From: Geminicoccaceae bacterium
GTDB taxonomy: Bacteria > Pseudomonadota > Alphaproteobacteria > Geminicoccales > Geminicoccaceae
Reading direction: 5' to 3'
DNA: 64,000 nucleotides
Assembly: GCA_025999455.1 (NCBI GenBank)
Contig: AP024683.1
Coordinates: forward strand, 565,501 to 629,500
Made by a program: the position numbers and the translations under genes. Every line of letters starts with the position of its first letter. Positions within the stretch are counted from its first letter, which is position 1. Below, piece by piece: positions 29,618-40,382 of the stretch. Below the pieces are notes generated by a model. That model saw only the letters and a list, made by a program, of their open reading frames with translations. It was not told where the DNA came from and made no database searches.

Positions 29618-29737
29618 CGCCGCTCCAACTTCCGCGAACCAGCAACATGGCCCGCGTCCGTTGCCCGCTCAAGATCGAAACGGCGAAGGGACGTCGCGGC
29701 GTCAATCGAACCGGGACGAGTCGGCGTCAGGAGTTGG

Positions 29738-29905
29738 TCACCAGAGCCAACCGACGAGCGCGAAGATGCCACTCCAGAGAACGGCCGAGCTCGCCACGAC
29801 GAAGATCGCGGTCTTGTAGAGGGGCCAACGGGCTTCGTCGTCTCGTTCCTCGACGTCCCAGGCCGTCGCTCGCTCGACGTCGAGGGTCTTCGTGGTCTGC
29901 GCCAT
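29738..29905 (-). CDS. 55-residue single-pass membrane protein, unknown function
   Basis: A short gene with a clear Shine-Dalgarno (GGAGAG, 6 nt before ATG). The N-terminal half is charged and soluble (MAQTTKTLDVERATAWD, then Glu/Asp-rich), followed by RWPLYKTAIFVV and a membrane helix to the end (VGWLW). The shape, a charged cytoplasmic head and one C-terminal helix, is that of small alphaproteobacterial inner-membrane proteins. I know no function for it. It lies between uvrB and queF on the same strand, 120 bp before uvrB. Confidence 0.7.
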   Translation of the reverse strand: MAQTTKTLDVERATAWDVEERDDEARWPLYKTAIFVVASSAVLWSGIFALVGWLW

Positions 29906-30009
29906 CGCCGCTCTCCGAGGCGCGGCCGGAGCCGTTCCGGTGCGCGCGACCCCGAGCCTAGGTCGGACCTGTTAAAAGACCCCTAACGAGCCGTCGTGTC
30001 GTCTTCGCT

Positions 30010-30468
30010 TCAGCCACGCCCGCGATAGGGCGGCACCCCCTGCTCGGGCAACCACAGGCCGGGCGGCGGTTCTCCCGTCTGCCAAAACACGTCGATCGGG
30101 ATGCCGCCGCGCGGATACCAATAACCGCCGATCCGCAGCCAGCGTGGTGCCGCAGCGGCGACCAATCGACGGCCGATCAGGAGCGTGCAGGCTTCGTGGA
30201 AGTCGCGATGGTTCCGGAAGCTCGCGAGGAAAAGCTTGAGCGACTTGCTTTCGACCAAGAGGTGGTCGGGAACGTAATCGATGACGAGATGGGCGAAGTC
30301 GGGTTGCCCCGTGACCGGGCAGAGCGTGGTGAACTCGGGGCAGGTGAAGCGCACGAGGTAGAGCGCCGCCGGATCCGGATTCGGTACGGTCTCGATCAAG
30401 GCCGCTTCCGGTGAAGCCGGAACCGGCACCGTGTACCCGAGCTGTTGGAGTGACGTTTCCGACGTCAT
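30010..30468 (-). CDS. queF: NADPH-dependent 7-cyano-7-deazaguanine reductase
   Basis: Reduces preQ0 to preQ1 on the queuosine tRNA-modification pathway. The 152-residue length matches the short (YkvM-type) class. The catalytic cysteine C50 and aspartate D57 lie in [13 protein letters not shown], and the NADPH-binding motif is ESKSLKLF at 73-80. I chose the ATG at 30468, since upstream residues are not conserved. No preQ1 riboswitch-like element was noticed in the leader, and no other que gene is in the window. Confidence 0.96.
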   Translation of the reverse strand: MTSETSLQQLGYTVPVPASPEAALIETVPNPDPAALYLVRFTCPEFTTLCPVTGQPDFAHLVIDYVPDHLLVESKSLKLFLASFRNHRDFHEACTLLIGRRLVAAAAPRWLRIGGYWYPRGGIPIDVFWQTGEPPPGLWLPEQGVPPYRGRG

Positions 30469-30596
30469 CGGCCCGCTCGACGTTGAAAAAGCGCGACGTT
30501 GTTTAACGCGGTCGCGCTCCGGGCGTCGAGACCCGGCAGCGACGAGTTGCGACCGATCGTCGCGGAGAGCCTGTCCGAGCACGCGCGGCGCGCGAA

Positions 30597-32165
30597 ATGC
30601 GGGCGGACGAGCGACGCGGGAGCAGCAGCTTGGTCGGCCAGGACGAGGTCGTGGCGTTTTTGGAGGGAGGCGGGCTCGATGGGCCGGTCGAGCGGATCGA
30701 GACCCACGCGGCGATCGTGTTCCTCGCGGGGAATCGCGCGTTCAAGCTGAAGCGCGCCGTGCGCTACAGCTTCTTGGATTTCTCGACGCTGGCGCGGCGC
30801 CAGGCTGCCCTCGAAGCGGAGTTGCGGCTGAACCGGCGGACCGCACCCGGCCTCTACAAACGGCTGGTTCCCGTAACCGTGGGCCCCGACGGCGAACTCG
30901 AGCTCGGCGGCAGCGGCGATCCCGTCGAATGGCTGTTGGAGATGGTGCGCTTTCCGGCCGAGGCGAGGCTCGACGCGGTGGCCGCGCGTGGTGCGCTCGA
31001 TCACCGCGCGGCCGAACGTCTCGGCGCGACGTTGGCACGCTTCCACGACGCACTCGCACCGAACCGGGATCGGGGAGGGGCCGAGGACCTGCGATCGGTC
31101 ATCGCGGGCAATGCCGGTGACCTTCGATCACTCGTTCCCGAGGTGTTCGAAGAGGCGGCGGTTCAAAGGGTGAGCGCGCGGATCGAAGACGCGTGGGTGT
31201 CCGCCGCACCCTTGCTCGACGCTCGCGGAGCTGCTGGTCTCGTGCGGCACGGCCACGGCGATCTTCACCTCGCCAACATCGTGCTGCTCGACGGCGAGCC
31301 CGTTCCGTTCGACTGCCTCGAGTTCGACCCCGCACTCGCGATCACGGATGTGCTCTACGATATCGGCTTCCTAATCATGGACCTCCTGGCGCGGGACGCG
31401 AACGAAGCTGCGTGCGCCACCTTGCAAGCCTGGTTGGACGCACGGCTTGAGGACGAGGGATTGGCCCTCCTCCCTCTGTTCATGGCGGTGCGCGCGACCG
31501 TTCGCGCCAAGGTCGAAGGTTTCACCGCTCGAACGGGCTCATCCGGAGCGGCCGCCGAAGAGCGACGCGCTGCTGCGGCGCGCTACCTCCACCTCGCGGA
31601 TCGCTTGCTCGACCCGAAGCCCTCCCGGTTGATCGCCGTGGGCGGACGTTCGGGTACCGGAAAATCCAGCGTCGCGCGCGCTCTCGCACCGAGCCTGGGC
31701 ACGCTGCCCGGGGCCTCGATCCTGCGCAGCGACGTGGTCCGCAAGCGGTTGCACGGTTGCCCCCTCGATCGACGACTTCCGGAGACAGCGTATGCCCCGG
31801 CCGTATCGGAGCGGGTGTTCGAGGCGCTGGCCTCCCGTGCCCGGAGCATCCTCCGTGCCGGGTACACCGTGATCTGCGACGCGGTGTACGGTTTGCCCTC
31901 ACAGAGGGCACGCCTCGCCGAAACGGCCCGCGTAGCGGGGGTGCCATTCCACGGCATTTGGCTCGAAGCACCCCCCGAGGTTCTCGAAAGGCGGGTCCAG
32001 CGGCGGGCAGGCGACGCGTCGGATGCCGATGTCGAGGTCGTGCGCCGCCAGGCCGAACATGTCGTGCCACCGGGTCCGGAAGAAGGCTGGCAGCACGTGT
32101 CGGCGGCCGAAGACGTCTCCCTCGTTTCGGCTCGGGTGAGAGCCGTGCTCTCGGAGTCTGCGTGA
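30597..32165 (+). CDS. Aminoglycoside-phosphotransferase-like / P-loop kinase fusion protein
   Basis: A 522-residue two-domain protein. The N-terminal half has a kinase-like fold with the catalytic loop HGDLHLAN at 220-227 and the metal-binding region PFDCLEFD. The C-terminal half is a separate AAA/shikimate-kinase-like nucleotide-binding domain with P-loop [10 protein letters not shown] at 349-358. Such fusions are widespread in proteobacteria and are annotated as bifunctional phosphotransferase/ATP-binding proteins, but the substrate is not established. The start is uncertain: the ATG at 30597 has no Shine-Dalgarno and a TTG about 11 codons later is better placed. It ends 1 nt before the SRAP gene, so they are probably co-transcribed. 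Confidence 0.82.
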   Translation: MRADERRGSSSLVGQDEVVAFLEGGGLDGPVERIETHAAIVFLAGNRAFKLKRAVRYSFLDFSTLARRQAALEAELRLNRRTAPGLYKRLVPVTVGPDGELELGGSGDPVEWLLEMVRFPAEARLDAVAARGALDHRAAERLGATLARFHDALAPNRDRGGAEDLRSVIAGNAGDLRSLVPEVFEEAAVQRVSARIEDAWVSAAPLLDARGAAGLVRHGHGDLHLANIVLLDGEPVPFDCLEFDPALAITDVLYDIGFLIMDLLARDANEAACATLQAWLDARLEDEGLALLPLFMAVRATVRAKVEGFTARTGSSGAAAEERRAAAARYLHLADRLLDPKPSRLIAVGGRSGTGKSSVARALAPSLGTLPGASILRSDVVRKRLHGCPLDRRLPETAYAPAVSERVFEALASRARSILRAGYTVICDAVYGLPSQRARLAETARVAGVPFHGIWLEAPPEVLERRVQRRAGDASDADVEVVRRQAEHVVPPGPEEGWQHVSAAEDVSLVSARVRAVLSESA

Positions 32166-32166
32166 G

Positions 32167-32865
32167 ATGTGCGGGCGTTTCGCGCTGTCCATCGTGGGAT
32201 CGGAACTCGGCGACGTTCTCGGTGTCGAGCCACCCCCGGAGTATCGCCCGAGCTGGAACATCACGCCCGACAGGAAGATCCTGATCGTCCGGAGCGGGCG
32301 TGAGGGGCGGGAAGCCGTGCTCGCGCGTTGGGGCTTTCTGGGCCCGTGGATGAGCGAGTCGAACGACCCGGGCCGTCAGATCAACGCCCGTCTCGAGAGC
32401 GCCGCGCAAAAGCCGATGTTCAAAGCTGCGTTCGCCAAGGGTCGCTGCATCGTTCCAGCCGACGGCTTCTTCGAATGGCAAAAACAGCCCAAAGGGCCGA
32501 GCCGGCCATTTTTCGTCCGCCCCGCCGGTCACACCCTCATGCTCATGGCCGGCTTGTGGCGGCGCAACCGCTTGGCTGATGGAACCCTGATCGACACCGT
32601 CGCGATTTTGACTCGCCGCGCGGATCGGACGCTCGAAGCGATCCATCCGCGCATGCCGGTTCCGGTGCCCGATCGGCTCGTCGAGGCTTGGCTCGTCGCG
32701 GATCCGCCGCCGACGTGGCTGGTCGAAGAGCTGCTGGTCGGCGCGCCGGATGCACCGCGGCTCGAGATCCACGAGGTCGGGCGCGCGGTCAACGACCCGC
32801 GGAACGACTTTCCCTCGCTGATCGAACCGGTCGACCCCGTGGATCCTGCGCCGCGGCTCTTGTAA
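32167..32865 (+). CDS. SRAP-family abasic-site DNA-protein crosslinking protein (YedK/HMCES type)
   Basis: A 232-residue protein that captures abasic sites in single-stranded DNA through its N-terminal cysteine. The catalytic set is complete: C2 (MCGRF), N73 (INARLES), E103 (GFFEW) and H160 (AIHPRMP), almost the numbering of E. coli YedK. Removal of Met1 exposes C2. It begins 1 nt after the fusion kinase and converges on the tyrosine autokinase gene. No LexA box is apparent. Confidence 0.95.
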   Translation: MCGRFALSIVGSELGDVLGVEPPPEYRPSWNITPDRKILIVRSGREGREAVLARWGFLGPWMSESNDPGRQINARLESAAQKPMFKAAFAKGRCIVPADGFFEWQKQPKGPSRPFFVRPAGHTLMLMAGLWRRNRLADGTLIDTVAILTRRADRTLEAIHPRMPVPVPDRLVEAWLVADPPPTWLVEELLVGAPDAPRLEIHEVGRAVNDPRNDFPSLIEPVDPVDPAPRLL

Positions 32866-32880
32866 TGGGGTGGTACACTC

Positions 32881-35217
32881 TCAGTTGACGTAATAACGTT
32901 GATATTTGCCATAATATTGTCCGACATCACCGTAGCCGTACATGGCATGGCGTTTGATGTCCACTTGAGTGAGCACCGCACCGGCAAGGGGGGCTCTGAC
33001 TTCGAAAAGGTGCTGGAGACCGTTCCGGGCGGTCTCGACGTTGGTCTTTTCCCACTGCGCCACGAAAAGTACCTTGTCGGCCAACAGCGCAGCGACCTTA
33101 CTGTCGGTGACCCCGAGCAGCGGGGCGGAGTCGATCACGACGAAGTCGTAGGATGCGCGCAGATCTGCGATCAGAGAACGCATTTTCTGGCTGCCCAAAA
33201 TGTCGGTCGGGTTGGCCGTCTGCTTCTTCACCGGTAGCAGATCGACACCGGATTCCTCGTCGTGAAGGACGACATCCTCGAGTGTAGCCTCGCCGGCCAT
33301 GAGCTCGACGAACCCGACGGCGGGTTCGAGGTCGACGTCGCGGTGGATGCTCGGATGCCGCAGGTCGAGGTCGAGCAGGAGGACCTTCTGACTCGATCGC
33401 GCGGCGAACGTCGCCAGCGAGAGCGCGAGTGTCGTTTTGCCTTCTTGGGGCAGCGAAGAGGTCACGAGGACCACTTTGGGCGGGTCGTCGACGTTCGAGA
33501 GGCGAAGCGATGTGAAGATCGCCCGGATGCTCTCGGCGTACGCCGACAAAGGCTTCGCCAACAGATATTGGTGGGGCCGTTGACGCCGCTTGAGCCGCTC
33601 GAGCCGCGGGACGAGGCCGAGTGCCGGGATGCCGAGGGCTTCCTCGATTTGCCGAGCGGTGCGAAGCCCGCTGTCGAGGCGTTCGAGGAGTAGAGCGAGG
33701 AGTGTCCCGAACATCAACGATGCCGTGAAACCGACGGCACCGAAAAGCACGGGGCCCGGCGAGCTCGGCTTCTCGGGTGGTGCCGCGACCGAGATGAGCC
33801 GAGCATCCGATTCGACGATGCCCTGCTGCTCGTTGGTCTCCTTGAAGCGCTGCAGGAAGTTCTCGTAGAGTTGCCGGCTGGCTTCGGCTTCGCGCTCGAG
33901 CTGGCGGAGCTGTACCGCGAGTTCACGCTGCTCGGCCGTCTGGGCGCTGAGAGCGGCGGTTTCCCGCTCGAGTGCCGCCACCCTCGACGCGGCGACCTTC
34001 ACGTCGTTTTCGAGGTTCTTGATGATGCGGTCGACCTCCGTGCGAATTTTCGCTTGGAGATTGGCTTTCTCGTTGATCAAATTGAGCATCTTCGGGTGAC
34101 GCTCGCCGTAGAACGTCTTCAGTTCGGACTCTTCGCGAACGAGCTGAGCCTCTTGCCGGCGCAGATCGACGATGACCTGGGAATTCAAAACATCCGCAAC
34201 CGAAGAAAGCTCCTCTCCCCGATCACGGAGCTCGCGCACGAGCCGAAGTTTGGCCTGAGTTTCGGCGAGGGTAGCACGGGCGGTAATGAGCTCGCGGGAA
34301 AGATCGGCGAGCTGGGATTCCTTGAGGGAGGCACCTTTGGCGTCGACGAGCTTGTGGGCTTTGCGGAACTCAGCGACCGCTGTCTCGGCTCGCTGGACGT
34401 CGGCCTTCAAGGCATCGAGCCGACTGCCGAGGAAATCGGAGGCCCGCACGGTCGCGTCGAGCTTGAGCCGTCGCTGGCCTTCGACATAGAGTTCGGCGGC
34501 CTTGTTGGCGATTTGGGCAGCCTTCTTCGGATCGGTCGAGGTGAAGCTGACCCCGATGACGTACGAGCGTCCCTCCTGAGCGACTTTGAAGCGATCGTCG
34601 AACCGTTCTATCGCAGCTTCGCGCACGAGCTCTCTTAGTTCGGGGGAGTCAACGGGATAAGGCTCCTCGGCAAGCCCTGTCGCGATCAGCCATTCGTCCG
34701 GAAGCCAGGCTGCCAAGGCTTCACCCAGCGTGCCAAGCTTCAGGGAAAAGGACGGTCGACCGTCTTTGGTCGTCGGGTTGAACTCGGGGTCGTCGAACAG
34801 GCGGAGGCTCTCCATGACCTGTTCGATGTGGTTTCGAGACTTGAGAACCTTGACCTGTGTTTCGACCGTGGGCGCGTCGGTTCCCAAGCCCTGGAGGACG
34901 GCCTGGACGTCGACGACCTTCGCTTGGCGAGGATCGATCATGACGAGCGCCTTGGCCGTGTACTTCGGCGTGATTTGATACCCGACGATGACCGCCAGGG
35001 AGGTGAGGATCAGCACCGTGCCGAGGATGACGCCACGGCGGCGACGTAGGATCGCCACGAGGTCCTTGACGTCGACGCCACCGGCTTCAGCCGGCACCAT
35101 GCCCGAACCACCGGCGCTCGAAGGATCTGTGCCTGCCATCGCCCCCATCCCTTGCCTGCTTTCGGCGTGCGCTTGGCCCAACCTGAAATAGAGAATCCGA
35201 GCCCCGAACGCGCTCAT
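32881..35217 (-). CDS. Polysaccharide-biosynthesis tyrosine autokinase (Wzc/ExoP-type BY-kinase)
   Basis: A 778-residue inner-membrane co-polymerase for exopolysaccharide chains. It has a Wzz domain (DVKDLVAILRRRRG then TM1 at about 60-80), a long periplasmic coiled coil, TM2 at about 520, and a cytoplasmic tyrosine kinase with Walker A SSLPQEGKTT, Walker A' LLLDLDLRHPS and Walker B FVVIDSAP. The C-terminal tyrosine cluster (YGYGDVGQYYGKYQRYY) is the autophosphorylation tail. Start uncertain: the ATG at 35217 has GAGG immediately upstream; ATGs at 35148 and 35139 would remove 23-26 residues. No wza, phosphatase or glycosyltransferase gene is adjacent. Confidence 0.92.
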   Translation of the reverse strand: MSAFGARILYFRLGQAHAESRQGMGAMAGTDPSSAGGSGMVPAEAGGVDVKDLVAILRRRRGVILGTVLILTSLAVIVGYQITPKYTAKALVMIDPRQAKVVDVQAVLQGLGTDAPTVETQVKVLKSRNHIEQVMESLRLFDDPEFNPTTKDGRPSFSLKLGTLGEALAAWLPDEWLIATGLAEEPYPVDSPELRELVREAAIERFDDRFKVAQEGRSYVIGVSFTSTDPKKAAQIANKAAELYVEGQRRLKLDATVRASDFLGSRLDALKADVQRAETAVAEFRKAHKLVDAKGASLKESQLADLSRELITARATLAETQAKLRLVRELRDRGEELSSVADVLNSQVIVDLRRQEAQLVREESELKTFYGERHPKMLNLINEKANLQAKIRTEVDRIIKNLENDVKVAASRVAALERETAALSAQTAEQRELAVQLRQLEREAEASRQLYENFLQRFKETNEQQGIVESDARLISVAAPPEKPSSPGPVLFGAVGFTASLMFGTLLALLLERLDSGLRTARQIEEALGIPALGLVPRLERLKRRQRPHQYLLAKPLSAYAESIRAIFTSLRLSNVDDPPKVVLVTSSLPQEGKTTLALSLATFAARSSQKVLLLDLDLRHPSIHRDVDLEPAVGFVELMAGEATLEDVVLHDEESGVDLLPVKKQTANPTDILGSQKMRSLIADLRASYDFVVIDSAPLLGVTDSKVAALLADKVLFVAQWEKTNVETARNGLQHLFEVRAPLAGAVLTQVDIKRHAMYGYGDVGQYYGKYQRYYVN

Positions 35218-35376
35218 ACCTCAGACCGTGGCACTCGCGGAAGTAGCAAAACGCGCTCCCTGTGCGTCCCTAGGTTGACGCGCTTCGGGGCCGACCGTTG
35301 CGACGCAGGGGGCTCTGGCGTCCAGCGGGCCGATCACCGAGACTGGTCGCGGGGGTTCCGAGTTGGCGAGTTCAGC

Positions 35377-37275
35377 ATGGATTCGAGAAGGCCCGTGTCC
35401 CTGATCGAAGGCTTTCCTCCGGTGGACGAGGCAGCTTGGCGAACGCTCGCCGCACGAGCTGCCGGAGCGGCCGGTCTCGAAGCGTTGGTCTCGCACACCG
35501 ACGACGGCATCGAGATCGAGCCGCTCTACGCGCCACGGCTCGGAAACACGCAGCCCGATCGTGCTCCTTCCTCGGGCTGGCCGAGCGCTTGGGATATCGT
35601 CCAGCCGCACGACCATCCGGATCCCGAGGAAGCGGGAAGGCAGGCCCGGGAGGACCTGGAAGGAGGAGCGAGCTCGGTCCTCTTTCGATTCGATCGTGCG
35701 CTCGGGCGCGGCGCCGATCGTCCCGACGGCGTGCTCGTCTACGATCGCTCGGCGTTCGAGCGATTGCTGGCCGCGCTGCCCAGCGAGGTCGGCATGCTTC
35801 GAATCGAGGCCGGCCCTTGGGCACTCGATCGGCTTTCGGACCTGAGAGCGCTTCAGTCGTCGGACGGAACGCCGGCGGCGCGGACTATTTGCGTGCTCGT
35901 CGACCCGGTGAGCGACGCGCTCGAAGGGGCCGCTCCGGACCCTCGCGAGCGGATCGCGGAAATCCTGGGCTCCATCGCCGAACAGCTGCTCTTGCACCTG
36001 ATGGCGGACGGACGCCCCTGGCACGAAGCCGGGGCGAGCGAGGCCCAAGAGATCGCGGTCGTGTTGGCTTCGACCCTGTCGTGGCTACGCCATGCGGAAG
36101 CTGCCGGTATCCCGTTGGAAAGCGTGGTTTCGCGCCTCGAACTCGTGTTCGCCGTCGATGCCGACGTGTTTCTGTCACTCGCCAAGCTCCGAGCGGCGCG
36201 TCTCTGCTTCGAGCGGATCCTCGAGGCAGCGGATCTCGGTAAATGTGCTCCTGCCGTTCGGATTCGTGCGGAGACGGGTTCGCGCATGCTCTCGCGCGTC
36301 GACCCCTGGGTGAACATACTTCGGACCACGATCGCCGCCCACGCCGCCGTCGTGGGCGGGGCCGATGCGCTGACCGTCGTTCCATTCGACCGGCCACTCG
36401 GACGAGCGAGCCCTCTCGCTCGAAGGATCGCGCGCAACATACAGTTGATCCTCCGCGAAGAGGCGGGGGTCGGGCGGGTCCGCGATCCCGCCGCCGGTTC
36501 TTGGTACGTCGCCCATCTCACGCGAGCGCTCGCCGAGCGAGCGTGGGAACGCCTGCAAGCCATCGAAGCGGCGGGTGGTCTTCTGCATGTGCTCGCGTCC
36601 GGGGAGCTGCAGGCGGAAGTCGAGGCCACCCGAAGGGCCCGCGAAAAGCGGATCGCGCAGGGGCGCGAGGCACTGATCGGCGTCTCGGCTTTCCCGAGCC
36701 TCGAGGAGAAGCCAACGTCCGAGCTTGCTTTCGACACGGGTCCGGCGATCGCGGCGGCGCGCGCCGCACTCTCGACGCGGCCGGGGCCGACGCTGATCGC
36801 TCCCTTCGAGCCTCTCCGGCCGGTCCGCTGGGCGGAGCCGTTCGAGCGGTTGCGGATCCGGGCAGCAGCGGCAACGGCTGTGACGGGACAACCCCCTCGC
36901 TGCCCGGTATTCGAGCTGGGGCGCGCCGGCGAGCTCTACGAATTGAGGACGCGCGTCGAGAACATGCTGGCGGCCGGGGGTGTCGCCGCTGAACGCCACG
37001 CCGTCGCGGCGCCGGATGAAGCTTCCGCGTCGTTGCGCACGAGCGGTCGCCGCGCCGCGATCCTCTGCGTCGGCCCTAGCGCCGCGTCGCGGGTGGCGGA
37101 AGTCTTGGACCGCTTGCGCTCGGCCGGGGCCGAACGCCTTTGGTTGGCCGGGTCGGCCGAGCCGGAGCCGGCCGAGGTGACACCGATGGGTCCCGATTTC
37201 GATCTCCTCGCCTTTCTCGAAGAGCTCCACACTCTTCTCGATATCCCCGGGGCGCTGCCTGGAGGGACACCGTGA
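35377..37275 (+). CDS. mutA: Methylmalonyl-CoA mutase small (beta) subunit
   Basis: A 632-residue catalytically silent partner of MutB. It shares the TIM-barrel half ([31 protein letters not shown]) but its C-terminal B12-binding half is degenerate: the DxHxxG motif is missing, as is typical of small subunits. The start ATG at 35377 has GGCGAG 7 nt upstream and matches family length; upstream residues are unconserved. Its stop overlaps the mutB start. It faces away from the tyrosine autokinase gene. Confidence 0.92.
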   Translation: MDSRRPVSLIEGFPPVDEAAWRTLAARAAGAAGLEALVSHTDDGIEIEPLYAPRLGNTQPDRAPSSGWPSAWDIVQPHDHPDPEEAGRQAREDLEGGASSVLFRFDRALGRGADRPDGVLVYDRSAFERLLAALPSEVGMLRIEAGPWALDRLSDLRALQSSDGTPAARTICVLVDPVSDALEGAAPDPRERIAEILGSIAEQLLLHLMADGRPWHEAGASEAQEIAVVLASTLSWLRHAEAAGIPLESVVSRLELVFAVDADVFLSLAKLRAARLCFERILEAADLGKCAPAVRIRAETGSRMLSRVDPWVNILRTTIAAHAAVVGGADALTVVPFDRPLGRASPLARRIARNIQLILREEAGVGRVRDPAAGSWYVAHLTRALAERAWERLQAIEAAGGLLHVLASGELQAEVEATRRAREKRIAQGREALIGVSAFPSLEEKPTSELAFDTGPAIAAARAALSTRPGPTLIAPFEPLRPVRWAEPFERLRIRAAAATAVTGQPPRCPVFELGRAGELYELRTRVENMLAAGGVAAERHAVAAPDEASASLRTSGRRAAILCVGPSAASRVAEVLDRLRSAGAERLWLAGSAEPEPAEVTPMGPDFDLLAFLEELHTLLDIPGALPGGTP

Positions 37276-39431
37276 GCAGGCGAATTCCCGATCTTCGGAC
37301 CGTCCCGCTTTGGACGATCGAGCCCAGCAGGGCTCTGTCGGTAGAGGGTGAGACCGTCCTCACGGCGGAGGGCATCCCACTACGACGCAACTACACGCCG
37401 GCCGATCGGGACGAGCTCGAATTCATCGAGAGCTTGCCGGGCTTTCCGCCCTTCCTCCGAGGTCCCTACCCGACGATGTACACCACGCAGCCCTGGACGA
37501 TCCGGCAATATGCCGGTTTCTCCACGGCCGAGGAGTCGAACGCGTTCTATAAACGTAATCTCGCGCAAGGCCAGCGGGGCCTTTCGATCGCCTTCGACCT
37601 CGCGACCCATCGAGGTTACGACAGCGACCATCCGAGGGTCGCAGCCGATGTCGGGATGGCCGGCGTGGCGATCGATTCGATCCTCGACATGCGCATTCTG
37701 TTCGACGGCATCCCACTCGACAGGATCAGCGTGAGCATGACGATGAACGGGGCGGTGCTCCCCGTGCTCGCGCTGTTCGTAGTGGCCGGAGAGGAACAGG
37801 GGGTCGCACCGGAAAAACTTTCCGGCACGATCCAAAACGACATTCTCAAAGAATTCATGGTCAGGAACACGTATATTTTTCCTCCAGAGCCTTCGATGCG
37901 CATCGTCGCCGACATATTCGCTTGGACATCGAAACACATGCCGAAATTCAATCCGATCAGCGTGTCGGGCTACCACATGCACGAGGCCGGTGCGCCCGCC
38001 GATCTGGAACTGGCTTACACCCTGGCCGATGGTATCGAATACGTCCGAACGGGAGTTCGTGCCGGCCTCGACGTGGACAGCTTCGCCCCGCGGCTATCGT
38101 TCTTTTGGGCGATCGGGATGAACTTCTTCACCGAGATCGCCAAACTTCGGGCCGGGCGCCTGTTGTGGGCGCATCTCATGCAAAAGGAGTTCCGACCGAA
38201 GGATCCGCGCTCCTTGATGCTACGCGCCCACTGCCAGACATCGGGCTGGAGTCTGACCGCCCGGGACGTCTTCAACAACGTGGCTCGAACGGCGATCGAA
38301 GCGCTGGCGGCGACCCACGGCCACACCCAATCCCTGCACACGAACAGCTTCGACGAGGCGCTGGCGTTACCCACCGACTTCAGCGCGCGGATCGCCCGCA
38401 ACACCCAGCTCGTGATCCAACACGAGACCGGCGTGACACGTACCGTCGACCCATGGGGCGGTAGTTATTTCGTCGAAAAGCTGACCGCCGAACTCGCCGA
38501 ACGCGTCCTCGGGCACATTGCCGAGATCGAAGCGATGGGGGGCATGGCGGCTGCCATCGCTGCGGGGCTCCCCAAGCTCCGCATCGAGGAGGCGGCAGCG
38601 CGCACCCAGGCGCAGATCGACAGCGGCCGGCGGGTGATCGTCGGGGTCAATCGGTGGCAGCCGAGCGAGGAGCCGCCGATCGAGGTGCTCAAAATCGACA
38701 ATAGGGCCGTGCGCGAGGCCCAGCTCGCACGGTTGGCGCAGCTCAAGGCGGAACGGGACGAGCTCGCCGTGCGGCGCGCTCTCGATGCCCTCACGCGGGC
38801 AGCTGCCACAGGCGAGGGAAACTTGCTCGAGCTCTCGATCGAGGCCGCGCGACGCAAGGCGACGGTGGGCGAAATGACCGCTGCCCTCGAGAAGGTCTGG
38901 GGCCGCCACGTCGCACCCATTCGGGCCGTAACGGGAGTGTACGCGAGCGAGATGGCAACGGCCGAGAAAGTCCAGAAAGCACGTCGCATGGTCGAGCGAT
39001 TCGCGGCCCAGGAGGGGCGCCGACCTCGCATCCTCATCGCCAAGATGGGCCAGGACGGCCACGACCGAGGACAGAAGGTCATCGCGACAGCATTCGCCGA
39101 CCTCGGCTTCGACGTCGACATCGGGCCGCTGTTCCAGACGCCGGCCGAGGTGGCTCGACAAGCGATCGACAACGACGTGCACATCGTCGGCGTGAGCTCG
39201 CTGGCTGCCGGTCACCTGACGCTCGTGCCCGAGCTCGTCGCAGCACTTGAGGCCGAGGGGCGGGGGGACATCCTGGTGACCGTCGGTGGTGTCGTTCCAC
39301 CCCAGGACTTCGCAGCCCTCAAAGCGGCTGGCGCCAAGGCGATCTTTCCGCCCGGTACCGTCATCGCGGACGCGGCCGTCGAGCTCCTGGAGATGCTCGC
39401 CGGCCAATTGGGTTACGATCTCGCCGCCTGA
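37272..39431 (+). CDS. mutB: Methylmalonyl-CoA mutase large (alpha) subunit
   Basis: The adenosylcobalamin-dependent enzyme interconverting methylmalonyl-CoA and succinyl-CoA, used in propionate, odd-chain fatty acid and branched amino acid breakdown. Of 719 residues, the N-terminal barrel has the substrate region [20 protein letters not shown] and the C-terminal domain carries DGHDRG at 595-600, with H597 as the cobalt ligand. The GTG start overlaps the mutA stop (GTGA) and has GGAGGGA upstream. No epimerase, propionyl-CoA carboxylase or MeaB chaperone gene lies in the window. Confidence 0.97.
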   Translation: MSRRIPDLRTVPLWTIEPSRALSVEGETVLTAEGIPLRRNYTPADRDELEFIESLPGFPPFLRGPYPTMYTTQPWTIRQYAGFSTAEESNAFYKRNLAQGQRGLSIAFDLATHRGYDSDHPRVAADVGMAGVAIDSILDMRILFDGIPLDRISVSMTMNGAVLPVLALFVVAGEEQGVAPEKLSGTIQNDILKEFMVRNTYIFPPEPSMRIVADIFAWTSKHMPKFNPISVSGYHMHEAGAPADLELAYTLADGIEYVRTGVRAGLDVDSFAPRLSFFWAIGMNFFTEIAKLRAGRLLWAHLMQKEFRPKDPRSLMLRAHCQTSGWSLTARDVFNNVARTAIEALAATHGHTQSLHTNSFDEALALPTDFSARIARNTQLVIQHETGVTRTVDPWGGSYFVEKLTAELAERVLGHIAEIEAMGGMAAAIAAGLPKLRIEEAAARTQAQIDSGRRVIVGVNRWQPSEEPPIEVLKIDNRAVREAQLARLAQLKAERDELAVRRALDALTRAAATGEGNLLELSIEAARRKATVGEMTAALEKVWGRHVAPIRAVTGVYASEMATAEKVQKARRMVERFAAQEGRRPRILIAKMGQDGHDRGQKVIATAFADLGFDVDIGPLFQTPAEVARQAIDNDVHIVGVSSLAAGHLTLVPELVAALEAEGRGDILVTVGGVVPPQDFAALKAAGAKAIFPPGTVIADAAVELLEMLAGQLGYDLAA

Positions 39432-39459
39432 GCCCGCTGGCCGCAGCGCCTCCCTAGCT

Positions 39460-40257
39460 TCAGAGCCCGAGCACGTCGCGCATCCCGTAGCGGCCCGGCG
39501 GGCGGCTGGAGAGCCAACGGGCGGCGGCGAGAGCGCCTCGGGCATAAATGCGCCTGTCCGAGGCGAGGTGTTGGAGGACGACCCGCTCCCCCTCGCCAGC
39601 GAAAATCACGGCGTGATCACCGACCACGTCGCCACCCCGTAGTGTGGCGAAACCGATCGTACCGCGCACGCGCGGACCGGTGAGGCCGTCGCGTACGCGC
39701 ACCGCGGCGTCTTCGAGGCGAACGCCGCGACCGGTCGCGGCCGCACGACCGAGAGCGAGCGCCGTACCTGACGGCGCGTCTACCTTGCTCCGATGGTGCA
39801 TCTCGAGGATCTCGATGTCGAAATCGGGTCCGAGTGCTCGGGCGACCTGCTCGGTCAAGGCGAGCAGCAGATTCACGCCGAGGCTCATGTTCGGGGCCAG
39901 AAGGAGAGGGAACCGTTCGGCGAGCTGCGAGAGCTCGCGGTCCTGCTCCGCCGAAAAGCCCGTCGTGCCGATCACGAGCGGTCGAGCCCGTGTGGCACAG
40001 GCGCGAGCATGATCGAGGGAAGCTTCGGGCGTCGAAAATTCGATCAGGACGTGGGCACGAGCGAGCAGGTCCGAAAGATCGTCGCGGACGACGAGGCCGC
40101 ACGCCGTCTCTCCGACGAGGAGGCCGAGATCACGGCCGATGTCAGGATGGTCGGGACGCTCGACACCGCCGACCAATTCGAGATCCGGTGCGGCGATGAT
40201 CTCGCGCAGCACCGCTCTCCCCATCCGTCCGCCGCACCCGATCACGCCCACGCGCAT
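39460..40257 (-). CDS. dapB: 4-hydroxy-tetrahydrodipicolinate reductase
   Basis: NAD(P)H-dependent reductase of lysine and diaminopimelate synthesis, 265 residues. The nucleotide loop GCGGRMGRAV opens the protein and the substrate/catalytic motif HHRSKVDAPSGTAL is intact. The ATG at 40257 follows GGGAGGG and matches family length; residues read upstream are unconserved. It converges with mutB and diverges from the cysteine hydrolase gene. No other dap gene is nearby. Confidence 0.96.
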   Translation of the reverse strand: MRVGVIGCGGRMGRAVLREIIAAPDLELVGGVERPDHPDIGRDLGLLVGETACGLVVRDDLSDLLARAHVLIEFSTPEASLDHARACATRARPLVIGTTGFSAEQDRELSQLAERFPLLLAPNMSLGVNLLLALTEQVARALGPDFDIEILEMHHRSKVDAPSGTALALGRAAATGRGVRLEDAAVRVRDGLTGPRVRGTIGFATLRGGDVVGDHAVIFAGEGERVVLQHLASDRRIYARGALAAARWLSSRPPGRYGMRDVLGL

Positions 40258-40382
40258 GCCGACCCTCCCCGATCCGCTGCGCCAGGAGCGCTCGCCCGCA
40301 CGGGGTGTCAAGCACGGGATTGAAGGGTAGCTCGGCCCGCCCGATCTCTCTCCTGTCTGCAGCGTCGCCCGGGGAGGATGAA

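Noticed and set aside
37272-39431. Large reading frames on the opposite strand inside mutB and other genes
   Set aside because: Shadow frames caused by high GC at third codon positions; no starts, sites or motifs support them.
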